From NCBI GenBank assembly GCA_017427545.1, contig JAFRSO010000077.1:1-64000 (forward strand): a stretch of 64,000 bases of DNA. The letters are read 5' to 3'. The position numbers were made by a program, and so were the translations under genes. This document shows positions 20,372-29,438 of the stretch, in pieces. Within the stretch, counting starts at the first letter, position 1. Every line of letters begins with the position of its first letter. The notes below the pieces were generated by a model, which saw only the letters and a program-made list of their open reading frames with translations, did no database searches and had not been told where the DNA came from. Source of the stretch: Selenomonadaceae bacterium (lineage in GTDB: Bacteria; Bacillota; Negativicutes; Selenomonadales; Selenomonadaceae).

Positions 20372-22791
20372 TTAACCTTTCAAATCGTCGGCAATGCTCT
20401 TGAAAATAAATTTACTCGCCGTCATGCCGTTGCGGTTGAAGTAGTTGAGGTTTTCGTCAAAAATCTTTTCCGCTCAACATATTTCGGGTCGTCGCCGTCG
20501 ATAAAAATTTTTTGCATGAGCGCGGCAATCCCATTCAAATCGCGACCGTCAACGAGATACGAGACGTTTAAAATACCGTTGCCCATGTCGTTGAATCGTT
20601 GAGTTTCGCGCGTCAAAAAAATCATCGGCTTATGCGTGAATTGATATTCGGCAATGAATGAGCCGCTGTCCAAAATCATACCGTCGGACGTGGCGAAAAT
20701 TTCTTGATAGTAGCCGCCCGTGACGACTTTGGCATTGGGCAAGCGGTTCCAAGCGTCCAAATATTTTTCAAAGTCTTTGATCGAAGGGAAAAGCCCTGAA
20801 CTGACTGCCGAGAAAAGTAAATTCGGGTGCGGCTTGAAGACCCAAGAAGTTTCCGGATGAGCCTTCGCGAACTCGTACATAAATTGAAAATTCCATTGGA
20901 AGGTAGAATACAAAACACCGGCATTAATCGACCAGTGCGGCGCGTAAATAATTTTCTTCGCATTCGGACGCGCCATCTTCCAATCAAATTTAAATTCGTG
21001 AGCCGTCTGATAAAAAATATCCATTTTCGGATAGCCGCTGTAAAATCCGCGAGCAGAACCATTTTCACATACTTGCTTGAAGATTTCGGTAGTATTTTTC
21101 GTATCCAAGAAAACTTTCCACGTCACGCGCATTATAGGATAAGCAAGCCACGAATATAATTTTGAAACTTGAATGCTGTAGGGTATTTGAGTCATCAAAG
21201 TTTTCGGCGTCAGATTTGACAGTTGAAAAGCCATCGGCAAAACTTCAAGATAAGGCGTCAAGAAAATCAACACGTCTTGGGCGGGAACGTCGGAATTTTT
21301 TTCGGCGAGGGCAGTAACGTTGAGTCCGCGAGATTTGAATTGCTCGACGCCGTGTAGAAAATCTTTTCGGACAAGTTCATCTTTAGCGGTATCGGTTCGC
21401 AGGCATAAAAAAATTGTCGGTTCAAAGCGACTGTCTGCAGCAAAAAAATTATAAATCTCGTCACCGCACCACATCGACGAATCATAAAGCACGAAGCCGA
21501 TTTTAATTTTATCTTTGCGGCGAATCAGCTCAACCGACTTTTCAAAGACGCGGGACATCAGCGCGTTATAATCTTCTTTCGGCAAAAATTGTGTCAGCGC
21601 GTTGAAGTAGCCGTAATTCATTGCGACGAAATTTTCTTCCGACAAAATTTTTTCATCATAAAGCCGCAAGCCCAGATAAATACTCGAATAGGCCGCGCCC
21701 TTCAAATTCAAATGCGCCATGTTGTAAAAGCAATCGTAGCCCAACTCCAAGTCGAACAAGTCAATGCAAGTGAAGTCGTAATTTTTCTCAAGGCAATTGA
21801 TTATTGAACGGAAGCGTTCCAAAAGTTCAGCGTCGTAATTTTTCCACATAGCCGGAGCAAATGGAAAGACTACGCCTACAGGTTTTGCGCCATTGTCCAA
21901 GCAAAGTTTAATGTGCTCTTCAAGGATTTGAATATTTTTTTCGACGACTTGCGGGCGAAATTTTTTCGTCAAATTTTTCAGCTCATCTTCCCACGTGATG
22001 ACAGCCTTTGCGGGAAGTTCGCCGTTGAGTGCATTTTTAACGCTGTCAAAATTTAAATCCGCCTGTTGAGCCATAACATTGCAGTAAAAATTTTTAACGT
22101 CGTCTTTGACCAAAATGTTCAACAAGCGGTCGTGCAAAGTGGTCGGCGGAGCATTGATGGCAAGCATGTATTGAAGATTTCGCGGACAGACTGAAAAAGA
22201 TTCGGCGTTGGTGTAGCGGAAAGAATATGGCGCGAGACCAATTAGGACAAATTTAATCGTGCCGGGCGGGACGTGATTGAAAATATGTTTAGCCGTCAAA
22301 TAACCTTGGATCAAATCTTGATTGGATCCGCTGAGATTGACGCCTCTGCCGCGCGCGTGAGGAATATATCTTAAATCCAATCCGACTTCAGTGTAACTTA
22401 TGCCCGTTGCAAAAAAATCCGCGCCATATTTTTCGACGTAACGAAGATTCGCGAACCATTCAACCGAAATGTGCGAAAGAATGTCAAAGTTGACGATATT
22501 ATCTTCCGGCACGCCACAGTTCATCAAAAATTTTTTCGTCTTCCAAATATCGTTGACGCTATTTTGATAACCGCTTATCAGCCAGATAAAATTACTGCCC
22601 GCGTCCAAAAGATTTTGCATATCCGAAAAAGATACGAGCGGGATTTTTTCCTCGCCGCGATTTAAAACTTTCCCGTTGCCGTTATCAATCACTATCGAAA
22701 CGAGATTTATGTTGTCGAAGTTCAGAGAGTTTATGGCGCGCTCAAAAAATTTTTCATTCAGCACGACGAGTACGACAGATAATTTTTCCAT
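20372..22791 (-). CDS. SGNH-like plus TagF-like fusion protein, frameshift near the 3' end
   Basis: The N-terminal half resembles an SGNH/DltD-like esterase or acyltransferase fold: GISYTEVG (Ser132) and DCFYNMAHLNLKG (Asp353, His360). The C-terminal half (about 440-760) is a CDP-glycerol-phosphotransferase-like domain (IIYAPHWSIN, WVFKPHPNLLF, LDSGSFIAEYQF). ATG 22791 follows GGAGG. As given, the frame ends at 20422. One extra base in the T4 run at 20466-20469 would give KIFDENLNYFNRNGMTASKF and a stop at 20372, which reads like the true C-terminus, so a one-base deletion or sequence error is likely. It may acylate and polymerise a polyol-phosphate glycan. Confidence 0.7.
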
Positions 22792-22807
22792 GTGACAGCC
22801 TCCAAAT

Positions 22808-23830
22808 TTATTCGGGCAGAGCGTCAAGCAGTTTGAGATTGGTGCCGTCCGCGAAGATAATTTCCGTGACCTCAACCTTAATGTCGTTTATCTTAAGTCC
22901 ATGCTTCATTGCGTCGGAATCAGCCCTCACGAAGGGATTTAAAGTTTTCGTCACGTCAAAAAGTTGCAAGCCTTGAGCGGCGTCCGTCATGTCAAGTGCA
23001 AAGGGCGTGAAACTTTCGCGGTCGCCCTTGCCGATGATGACGTTGCCGATAACCTTGGCAAGCGGCTTGTCGAAGTGAACATCAGCTTTAATCACAATGT
23101 CAAGCGTCTGTGAAAAGCCGTATTCGTCGCCGCCGGAATTTTTGACGCTGAAACTTTTCACGCGAAAAACTTCGTCCATTTCACGACTGATCGGCGCGTT
23201 GAGGGAATTGAGCTTGCGTCGGAGTGCACTGCGCCAGCCGTTGTAATAAGATTCAAAGCCTTTCGCGCCCGTGACACGCCAATTATCTTCCGCGTCAGCT
23301 TCAAGCAACAATTCAACCTCGAAACTGAATTTCATGTTCTGATTGTAAAGCATAACCGTAACGACTTTATCGTTGCCATCTTTTTGCGGCTTGGAAATAC
23401 TTTTGATTTGGCAGGAAGTCACGCCCGAATTTTTGAGAAATTTTTGAGCGTCGGTGAGTTTTGCGGGGAAGGTGACTTTGCCTGTCGAAATGTATTCTTC
23501 CGCCGCAGATTTCGCCGCGTTGATAAAGTCCGGCTCCAACCGGTCATAACGGCGTTGAAGTTCGTCCATTGAGTAAGCCGTCGGGGTGAGCGTGGAGTTG
23601 ATTTGTGCGGACAAAATTTCTTCCGCCGCATTTTTAATCAGCGCGTCAAGGTCGACGTGTTTTTTAAAAGTTTCAAGGTCGTGAGCCTCGACAGCCTGCC
23701 CGGCAACTACAACGGGATTGGCACTTCGCTTTTGGAGCTGCTGCACGTTGTGATAAACTCCGAAGCCGACAGCTACAGTTAGAATCAGCAAGACTGCAAC
23801 CAATGCTATAATTTTTTTAGTGTTCCCCAT
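22808..23830 (-). CDS. Membrane-anchored protein of unknown function (possibly DUF2939-like)
   Basis: The 340-residue product has one N-terminal membrane segment (about 7-27) and a large exported domain. The part EAHDLETFKKHVDLDALI resembles DUF2939-type proteins, in which a helical segment follows the anchor; this is a weak resemblance. No enzyme motif is visible. It lies directly downstream of trmD, and its start codon is at the edge of heptamer array 6. Function unknown. Confidence 0.6.
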   Translation of the reverse strand: MGNTKKIIALVAVLLILTVAVGFGVYHNVQQLQKRSANPVVVAGQAVEAHDLETFKKHVDLDALIKNAAEEILSAQINSTLTPTAYSMDELQRRYDRLEPDFINAAKSAAEEYISTGKVTFPAKLTDAQKFLKNSGVTSCQIKSISKPQKDGNDKVVTVMLYNQNMKFSFEVELLLEADAEDNWRVTGAKGFESYYNGWRSALRRKLNSLNAPISREMDEVFRVKSFSVKNSGGDEYGFSQTLDIVIKADVHFDKPLAKVIGNVIIGKGDRESFTPFALDMTDAAQGLQLFDVTKTLNPFVRADSDAMKHGLKINDIKVEVTEIIFADGTNLKLLDALPE

Positions 23831-23870
23831 TCCTAACTCCTAACTCCTACCTCCTAACTCCTAACTGATA
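23829..23870. repeat. Heptanucleotide repeat array 6
   Basis: Six units (ATTCCTA, ACTCCTA twice, CCTCCTA, ACTCCTA, ACTGATA). On the minus strand it encodes the last residues of TrmD (LSVRS, stop) and reaches into the start codon of the next gene. Confidence 0.85.
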
Positions 23871-24543
23871 AGAGTTCCGGTCTTCGTTCGCGAGTCAAAG
23901 TCAACGCTTGAGCTTCGCGCCATTTTTTTATTTCAGCGTGATTGCCGGACAATAAAACTTCGGGGACGATTTTACCTTCAAACTCTCGCGGGCGGGTGTA
24001 TTGCGGATAACCCAGCATTCCCGAAAAAAAAGAATCGGTCGTCGCCGACTCCGCAGAACCTAAAACGTCGGGGAGCATTCTCGCCACGGCGTCGACGATA
24101 ACCATTGCGGGCAATTCTCCGCCCGTCAAAACATAATCGCCGATTGAAATCAACTCGTCGGCAAGGTCGTAAATTCTGGCGTCGAAGCCTTCGTAATGTC
24201 CGCAGACAAAAATAATTTGGTCGAGTTCGGCAAGTTCTTTGGCCTTCGATTGAGTAAAAACTTCGCCGCTCGGATCAGTGATGATTATCTTGCGTGAAAA
24301 ATTCTCGTCGGATTTATTGAGCACGTCACGGACTGCAAGATAAACAGGTTCCGGCTTGAGTACCATACCTGCGCCGCCTCCGAAAGGTGAATCGTCAACC
24401 TGCTTGTGCTTGTTGAAGGCGAAGTCGCGCAGTTGAGTGAATCGAATCTCCAAAATATTTTTCTCGACGGCGCGCTTGATAATGCTCTCGCCGAAAACTC
24501 CCGTGAACATTTCGGGAAAAAGTGTAATGATGTCAATAAGCAT
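23854..24543 (-). CDS. trmD: tRNA (guanine-N1)-methyltransferase
   Basis: It methylates G37 of tRNAs reading CNN codons, using SAM and the knotted SPOUT fold. It has the canonical start MLIDIITLFPEMF, the motif DDSPFGGGAGMV, and the SAM-binding ISIGDYVLTGGELPA. ATG 24543 is preferred over an upstream in-frame ATG at 24579; it overlaps the end of rimM by 11 nt. The last four residues (SVRS) are encoded by heptamer array 6, so the natural C-terminus may have been replaced. Confidence 0.97.
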   Translation of the reverse strand: MLIDIITLFPEMFTGVFGESIIKRAVEKNILEIRFTQLRDFAFNKHKQVDDSPFGGGAGMVLKPEPVYLAVRDVLNKSDENFSRKIIITDPSGEVFTQSKAKELAELDQIIFVCGHYEGFDARIYDLADELISIGDYVLTGGELPAMVIVDAVARMLPDVLGSAESATTDSFFSGMLGYPQYTRPREFEGKIVPEVLLSGNHAEIKKWREAQALTLTRERRPELLSVRS

Positions 24544-25024
24544 TTTCGTCAACCAGAATTTTCTTCGCGGCAATGTCAATCGATTTGACGACGGATTTCA
24601 GCGCGGGTATCAAAATATTTCCGTCAACCTCAAAAACGTCATTGCTGCCGGTCTTGAGGACGTTGGTAACGGTGCCAAGTTTTTTATCGCCGTCGAAAAC
24701 TTCACAACCGATTATGTCGAAAGTATAAAATTCACCGTCGGCAAGAGGCGCGGCATTTTTCCTGTCGACCGTCAAAAATTTATTCGTCAAAGCCCGCGCA
24801 GCTTCTCGACTGTCCACGCCCGCGAACTTCATAAAAATTTGCCCGCCGATATGTTTGACTTCCTCGACGTGAAAAATTTTTCCGCCGACAGAAATTTTTT
24901 CCAAGCCGTCGAAGCGTCCTTCAAAATCGGTCAGCGGAATTATTTTGACTGTGCCGTCAAGTCCGCGAGCCGCGCCGATTTTCCCGACGATTATTTCAGC
25001 CGCGGATTGCAATGATTTTGTCAT
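24533..25024 (-). CDS. rimM: Ribosome maturation factor RimM
   Basis: 30S assembly factor that binds ribosomal protein S19. The 163-residue protein has the N-terminal RimM barrel (IIVGKIGAARGLDGTVKI) and the C-terminal PRC-barrel (DIIGCEVFDGDKKLGTV). ATG 25024 follows GGTGGA, and the gene overlaps ylqD by 29 nt and trmD by 11 nt, making a tight ylqD-rimM-trmD operon. rpsP, KH-protein and ffh genes, often upstream in Firmicutes, are not present here. Confidence 0.96.
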   Translation of the reverse strand: MTKSLQSAAEIIVGKIGAARGLDGTVKIIPLTDFEGRFDGLEKISVGGKIFHVEEVKHIGGQIFMKFAGVDSREAARALTNKFLTVDRKNAAPLADGEFYTFDIIGCEVFDGDKKLGTVTNVLKTGSNDVFEVDGNILIPALKSVVKSIDIAAKKILVDENAY

Positions 25025-25391
25025 CTTCCACCAAAATTTCTACGTTCGTTGCCTCACGGAGATTGTCGCCGACTTTCAACTCAACTTGCCTGTCAGCCGT
25101 ACCTTGAATGATTTCCGCGCCGAGTGCTAACTTTTCAAAAGTCTCCTTGCGGCGATGAGCCTCGTCCAAACGTGCTTGACGTGGAGCCATTTCATTAGAA
25201 AAGTAGTTGCGAATTTGTCCTTCATACTGCGGATTTTTTTCAAGCTCGCGTTGCATGTCGATATTAATTTGCTTGAGTTCGAGTTCCATTTGTTCGGCGA
25301 CTTTAACTGCCTCGTCGACGAGACGCGCCCGAAGTTTTTCGGTAAGTTTTGCTTTCACGGTAACGGGAACCGTAACTTTAATGCTGTTCAT
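24996..25391 (-). CDS. ylqD: YlqD-family protein
   Basis: This small conserved Firmicute protein of unknown function (131 residues) is usually encoded beside rimM, as here. The N-terminus is basic and beta-rich (IKVTVPVTVKAKLTEKL), the middle is a long charged helix likely to form a coiled coil (about 30-85), and the C-terminus is a beta-rich domain (VELKVGDNLREATNVEILV). ATG 25391 follows AAGGAG; an in-frame upstream ATG at 25475 is less likely. Confidence 0.85.
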   Translation of the reverse strand: MNSIKVTVPVTVKAKLTEKLRARLVDEAVKVAEQMELELKQINIDMQRELEKNPQYEGQIRNYFSNEMAPRQARLDEAHRRKETFEKLALGAEIIQGTADRQVELKVGDNLREATNVEILVEDDKIIAIRG

Positions 25392-25511
25392 TTTCTTAAC
25401 TCCTTTTTTCTGAAAATCGGTTACAAGTTTAACAGGTAATTTTTCAAAGTCAATCGGAAAAGTTTTTCTTGTCACACGCCGCTTTTTTGGTGTAAAATGC
25501 GCGAAATGAAA

Positions 25512-25588
25512 TTAGGGACTAGGAACTGGGAACTAGGAACTAGTTTTTACTATTCCCTACTAGTTCTTAGTTCCTAATTACTAGTTCC
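25512..25588. repeat. Heptanucleotide repeat array 7, with inverted halves
   Basis: Eleven units stay in register. The first half is of GGAACTA type and the second half is its complement type (TAGTTCC), so the array can fold into a long imperfect hairpin. It fills the gap between divergent ylqD and ireB. Confidence 0.85.
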
Positions 25589-25607
25589 TTAGCAAAGGAG
25601 TGATTCG

Positions 25608-25889
25608 ATGAGCGGCGACGAAACTAAAACTGTCGACGACGAAACCCGAATGTTTAACTTCGGCGTCGAAGAAAATCGTGCGCAAAAAGTTATACGCAAT
25701 GCCTACAAAGCAATGACCGAGAAGGGCTATAATCCCGTGCACCAGTTGGTTGGGTATCTTTTGAGCGGCGACCCTGCATACGTGACGAGTTATCGAGAGG
25801 CGCGCAGCATGATCCGCAAGGTTGAGCGCGACGAACTTTTGGAAGAACTCGTGCGAGCTTATCTTGAGCGATTGGGGGGCAAGACGTGA
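25608..25889 (+). CDS. ireB: IreB family regulatory phosphoprotein (UPF0297)
   Basis: This small (93-residue) protein is a substrate of the PASTA kinase IreK in enterococci and affects cephalosporin tolerance. It shows the family core [19 protein letters not shown] and a Thr-rich N-terminus ([12 protein letters not shown]) where phosphorylation occurs in IreB. AAAGGAG precedes the ATG. It is followed by ruvX and a DUF1292 gene, the usual Firmicute order. No PASTA kinase gene is in the window. Confidence 0.94.
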   Translation: MSGDETKTVDDETRMFNFGVEENRAQKVIRNAYKAMTEKGYNPVHQLVGYLLSGDPAYVTSYREARSMIRKVERDELLEELVRAYLERLGGKT

Positions 25890-26299
25890 GGGCTTTGGCT
25901 CTTGATATCGGCAACAGGACGATTGGCATTGCCGCAAGCGATTTACTCGGCATAACCGCGCAAGGTGTCGAGACGATTCAACGCACGTCAAACAAAAATG
26001 ACTTGCGACGCCTCAAAGAACTTGTTGAGCAATTTGAGGTGACGACATTTGTAATCGGCTTCCCGAAAAATATGGACGGTACCGAAGGTGAACGTTGCGA
26101 GGCGATAAAAAAATTTGCGGCGAAACTCAACACAGCGTTCCCTACCGTCAAGCAAATTTTTTGGGACGAACGCTTGAGCACTGTTGCGGCGACGAAAAAT
26201 TTAATCGCGGCTGATGTCAGTCGCAAGAAGCGCAAAAAAGTTATCGACAAAATGGCGGCAGTTTATATTTTGCAAGGCTGGCTAGATAGCAATGCGTAA
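25886..26299 (+). CDS. ruvX: RuvX/YqgF Holliday-junction resolvase-like protein
   Basis: RNase-H-fold nuclease family needed for 16S rRNA 5'-end maturation in E. coli and proposed to act on Holliday junctions. The 137-residue protein has [16 protein letters not shown] (first acidic residue), [11 protein letters not shown] and [11 protein letters not shown] (second acidic pair). It starts at GTG 25886, overlapping the ireB stop. The C-terminal residues SNA and the stop TAA are read from heptamer array 8. Confidence 0.94.
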   Translation: MRALALDIGNRTIGIAASDLLGITAQGVETIQRTSNKNDLRRLKELVEQFEVTTFVIGFPKNMDGTEGERCEAIKKFAAKLNTAFPTVKQIFWDERLSTVAATKNLIAADVSRKKRKKVIDKMAAVYILQGWLDSNA

Positions 26300-26328
26300 T
26301 GCGTAATGCGTAATGCGCAATGAAAAAT
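26287..26328. repeat. Heptanucleotide repeat array 8
   Basis: Six units (TAGCAAT, GCGTAAT three times, GCGCAAT, GAAAAAT). It contains the last codons and stop of ruvX and runs to the ribosome-binding site of the DUF1292 gene. Confidence 0.85.
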
Positions 26329-26344
26329 CGAGGAGGATTTTTAA

Positions 26345-26659
26345 ATGGCGGATAAGCGCAACGAAGAAATTTTGGACGACGATTTTTTGATTGAAATGAC
26401 TGACGAGGACGGCAACGTTTTCTATTATGTCGAGGAGATGATTATCCCCGTTGACGGTGAAAATTTTGCACTCCTGGTTGAGGTTAAAGACGATCATGAC
26501 CACGGCGAAGGTTGCGATTGCGGCTGCGAGGACGACGACGTTATCATTGCAAAAATCGTAATCAACGCGAACGGTGAGGAAGAATTTATCGAGCCGACTG
26601 ATGAGGAGTTCGAGAAAGTTCAAGAGGCCTATGAAAAACTTTTGGATGAGGAAGAATGA
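26345..26659 (+). CDS. DUF1292 protein with Cys/His cluster
   Basis: This 104-residue acidic protein of the DUF1292 (YrzB-like) family sits in the conserved position after ruvX. The family core is DDDFLIEMTDEDGNVFYYVE. An unusual insert DHDHGEGCDCGCEDDD near the middle has three Cys and two His in a row and could bind a metal. GAGGAGG precedes the ATG. The stop overlaps the mltG start (ATGA). Function unknown. Confidence 0.85.
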   Translation: MADKRNEEILDDDFLIEMTDEDGNVFYYVEEMIIPVDGENFALLVEVKDDHDHGEGCDCGCEDDDVIIAKIVINANGEEEFIEPTDEEFEKVQEAYEKLLDEEE

Positions 26660-27843
26660 GTAACGCGCCCGACGATAAAAAATTTTCAAGCGACGCCGAT
26701 ACCAAGCAATTAAAAATCCCCTCACGTCGAGAAGGGAAAAAATCTTTCCGCGAAAAGCTGAACATTTCCCTAAACGAATTGCGCGAGGAAATTTCTTTGC
26801 GATATGTGGGAACCGTGGCGGGCGTAGTTTTTGCTTGCATTGTCGTAATCGGCGCGGTATTAGTTTTCGCAGATCCGTCAGTCGCTCAAGTTCAAAAGCC
26901 GACAACTCCGACGACTGAAACTAAAGATGAAAATGTCGTCGAGGAGGAAGAACATCGCGTCCAGATAAAAATTCGTGAAGGACTTTCGACCGCCGAAATT
27001 GCCGAACGTCTTGCCGAAAAGGACGTTATCGACAGCAGCTTGAAGTTCCGACTGCTTGCGAGGATTTACGATTACGACGACAAATTTCGACCCGGAGCTT
27101 ACACGTTTACTGTCGGCATGAGCGACGACGAAGTTTTTCAGAAATTGTTGACGGGCGAGCGCAAAGCGATTAAATTCACGATACCTGAAGGCTTCGGCGT
27201 CAAGGAAATTGCCGAGCGGCTTTACAATCTTGATCTCGTCGACAAGGAAGATTTCCTCAAGGCGGCTGAAGATTTCACGCCCTATGATTACATGCGCAAG
27301 CGTAAAAATGTTTTCTTCGCGGCGGAAGGATTTTTATTCCCCGACACTTACACCGTCGAAAGTGACATGGAGATTGACGAAATTTTGACGCTGATGGCGA
27401 AAACTTTTGACGAACGTTTGACGCCGACAATGCGTGTCCAGGCGGAGAAAATGGGCTTGTCGGTTTACGACTTGATAACGCTGGCGTCGTTGGTTGAGCG
27501 GGAAGTTCGTTTCCCCGAAGATCGAGCAATCGTCGCACAAGTTTTACTCAAGCGGCTCAAATTGAACATGCCGCTGCAGACCGACGCAACGTTACAATAT
27601 TTGATGGACGCGCCGAAGGAAGACGTTTCAATCGAGGACACACAAATCGATTCGCCGTACAACACGTATCAGCATACGGGATTGCCGCCCGGACCGATTG
27701 CCAATCCCGGCATGGCGTCGATTGAAGCCGTACTTCACCCTGCCGCGACCGATTATCTTTACTTCGTCGCCGACCGTCGCGGCCACAATCATTACGCCTA
27801 CACTTATGAGGAGCATTTAAATCTTGTCAATCAATATCGTTGA
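26656..27843 (+). CDS. mltG: Endolytic murein transglycosylase MltG
   Basis: MltG cleaves nascent glycan strands at the inner membrane and is thought to set their length. The 395-residue protein has a basic cytosolic N-terminus, one membrane segment (about 55-75), a LysM-like region (RIREGLSTAEIAERLAEKDV type) and the YceG catalytic domain with LASLVEREVRFPEDR (catalytic Glu) and the closing PGPIANPGMASIEA. The start overlaps the DUF1292 stop. Confidence 0.95.
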   Translation: MSNAPDDKKFSSDADTKQLKIPSRREGKKSFREKLNISLNELREEISLRYVGTVAGVVFACIVVIGAVLVFADPSVAQVQKPTTPTTETKDENVVEEEEHRVQIKIREGLSTAEIAERLAEKDVIDSSLKFRLLARIYDYDDKFRPGAYTFTVGMSDDEVFQKLLTGERKAIKFTIPEGFGVKEIAERLYNLDLVDKEDFLKAAEDFTPYDYMRKRKNVFFAAEGFLFPDTYTVESDMEIDEILTLMAKTFDERLTPTMRVQAEKMGLSVYDLITLASLVEREVRFPEDRAIVAQVLLKRLKLNMPLQTDATLQYLMDAPKEDVSIEDTQIDSPYNTYQHTGLPPGPIANPGMASIEAVLHPAATDYLYFVADRRGHNHYAYTYEEHLNLVNQYR

Positions 27844-27877
27844 AGCAATGCGTAATGCGCAATGCGTAATGCGCAAT
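27843..27877. repeat. Heptanucleotide repeat array 9, at a gene start
   Basis: Five units (AAGCAAT, then GCGTAAT and GCGCAAT alternating) follow the mltG stop and are translated as the N-terminus of the U32 peptidase-like protein (MRNAQCVMRN). Confidence 0.85.
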
Positions 27878-29077
27878 GATTTTGTCAAGCCCGAACTTTT
27901 AGCACCGGCGGGAAATTTCGAGAAGTTACAGGCCGCGCTGATTTATGGGGCGGACGCAGTTTATTTCGGCGGAAAAAATTTCAGTCTTCGAGCGTTCGGC
28001 GATAATTTCACTCGCGACGAAATTTTAAAGGCCGTCGACTTCACTCACTCTCGCGGCAAAAAAATTTATGCGGCGGTGAATGTCTTCGCGCACAATGCCG
28101 ACCTTGAAGCCCTTGCCGATTATCTGAAATTTTTGGACGCGGCAGGAGTCGACGCGGTTTTAGTTTCGGATTTGGGCGTACTGGCTTTGGCGAAGGAGAC
28201 GAATTTAAAAATTCACATCAGCACGCAAGCCAACGTCACAAATTGGCGGGCGGTGAAATTTTTTCAAGACCTGGGCGCAAGTCGAATTGTTTTAGCCCGC
28301 GAACTTACCCGCGAAGAAATTTTGAACATCAAGGCTAACTGCGCGGCGGAGCTTGAAATTTTTATCCACGGCGCAATGTGCATATCATATTCCGGACGCT
28401 GTTGGCTGTCGAAATTTTTGACGGGGCGCGATGCCAATCAAGGGGCGTGTACTCATTCTTGCCGCTGGAAATATAATTTGGTTGAGGAAACTCGCGGCGG
28501 TGAATTTTTTCCTGTCGGCGAAGATGATCGCGGCTCCTACGTCATGAACTCGAAAGATTTATGCCTGCTCCCGCACCTCGACAAAATTATTCAAAGCGGC
28601 GTCGCCTCACTCAAGATTGAAGGCCGCATGAAGAGTGTTAATTACGTGGCGGGCGTCGTCAAGATTTATCGGGCGGCGATTGATTCTTACTTCGACGGAA
28701 ATTTCAGCGTCCGTAATGAATGGCTTGACGAACTCGACAAGATTGCACATCGACCATATACGACGGGATTTTTCATCGGTGACGGCAAGCCGACTGAAAT
28801 TTATTTGACATCAAAGCCGAGCCGAGCGTCCGATTTTTTGGGGATTGTCCGAGACTTCGACGCCTCAACAATGATTGCGACGATTGAACAGCGCGGCAAG
28901 TTTGAAGTCAATCAGCGCGTGGAATTTCTTCAGCCGACGGGAAAAACTTTTTCACAGACGATAACTTCAATGCGTGATGAGGACGGTCAAGAAATTTTTT
29001 CCGCGCCACATGCTCAACAGCTCGTGAAAATTCCCGTTGATAAGCCCGTGGAAATTTGGTCGCTAATGAGGAGTTGA
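27848..29077 (+). CDS. U32-family peptidase-like protein (TrhP/YhbU type)
   Basis: Members of this family in bacteria hydroxylate wobble uridine (TrhP) or act on 23S rRNA (RlhA); older annotation calls them collagenase-like peptidases. The core PELLAPAGNFEKLQAALIYGADAVYFGG, the SYSGRCWLS and GACTHSCRWKY cysteine motifs and KSVNYVAGVVKIYR are typical. The start is uncertain: in-frame ATGs at 27848 and 27869 both lie in heptamer array 9 and neither has a clear ribosome-binding site. Re-initiation after the mltG stop 4 nt earlier is plausible. Confidence 0.88.
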   Translation: MRNAQCVMRNDFVKPELLAPAGNFEKLQAALIYGADAVYFGGKNFSLRAFGDNFTRDEILKAVDFTHSRGKKIYAAVNVFAHNADLEALADYLKFLDAAGVDAVLVSDLGVLALAKETNLKIHISTQANVTNWRAVKFFQDLGASRIVLARELTREEILNIKANCAAELEIFIHGAMCISYSGRCWLSKFLTGRDANQGACTHSCRWKYNLVEETRGGEFFPVGEDDRGSYVMNSKDLCLLPHLDKIIQSGVASLKIEGRMKSVNYVAGVVKIYRAAIDSYFDGNFSVRNEWLDELDKIAHRPYTTGFFIGDGKPTEIYLTSKPSRASDFLGIVRDFDASTMIATIEQRGKFEVNQRVEFLQPTGKTFSQTITSMRDEDGQEIFSAPHAQQLVKIPVDKPVEIWSLMRS

Positions 29078-29081
29078 TAAA

Positions 29082-29429
29082 ATGGGATTTTGGAGTAATA
29101 TTTTTGGCGGCGGGAATGAGGACGCTGAACCGGTTGCCCCCGTCAATTTGGAAAATGCCGTGCGTAAATCGGGACGTGCTGAAGGTCGCGTTCAAGGCGT
29201 CGGATTCAGATTTTTTGTTCAGAGCAACGCCAAGGCTATGGGCGTGACGGGTTGGGTTAAAAATATGAGTGACGGATCCGTTACGATGGAACTTCAAGGC
29301 GAGGCGGATATTGTCGAACGGCTCATTGCCAAAATTCAACGCGGCAACGATTGGATTAAAGTCACCAATTTTACGAGTTCGGACTTGAGCGTTGTTGCCG
29401 GCGAAGATAAATTTGCTATCAGATATTGA
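29082..29429 (+). CDS. Acylphosphatase (first of a tandem pair)
   Basis: It hydrolyses acyl phosphates such as carbamoyl or acetyl phosphate. The acylphosphatase signature GRVQGVGFRFFV (anion-binding Arg) and GWVKNMSDGSV (catalytic Asn) are complete. The 115-residue product has a 20-residue N-terminal extension rich in Gly and acidic residues before the domain. AGGAG precedes ATG 29082. It starts 4 nt after the U32 gene and is followed 9 nt later by a close paralogue. Confidence 0.93.
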   Translation: MGFWSNIFGGGNEDAEPVAPVNLENAVRKSGRAEGRVQGVGFRFFVQSNAKAMGVTGWVKNMSDGSVTMELQGEADIVERLIAKIQRGNDWIKVTNFTSSDLSVVAGEDKFAIRY

Positions 29430-29438
29430 GGAAAAATT

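Noticed and set aside
24996-25024. Later start for rimM to avoid overlap with ylqD
   Set aside because: No alternative start codon precedes the conserved VGKIGAARG, and ATG 25024 has a fair ribosome-binding site.
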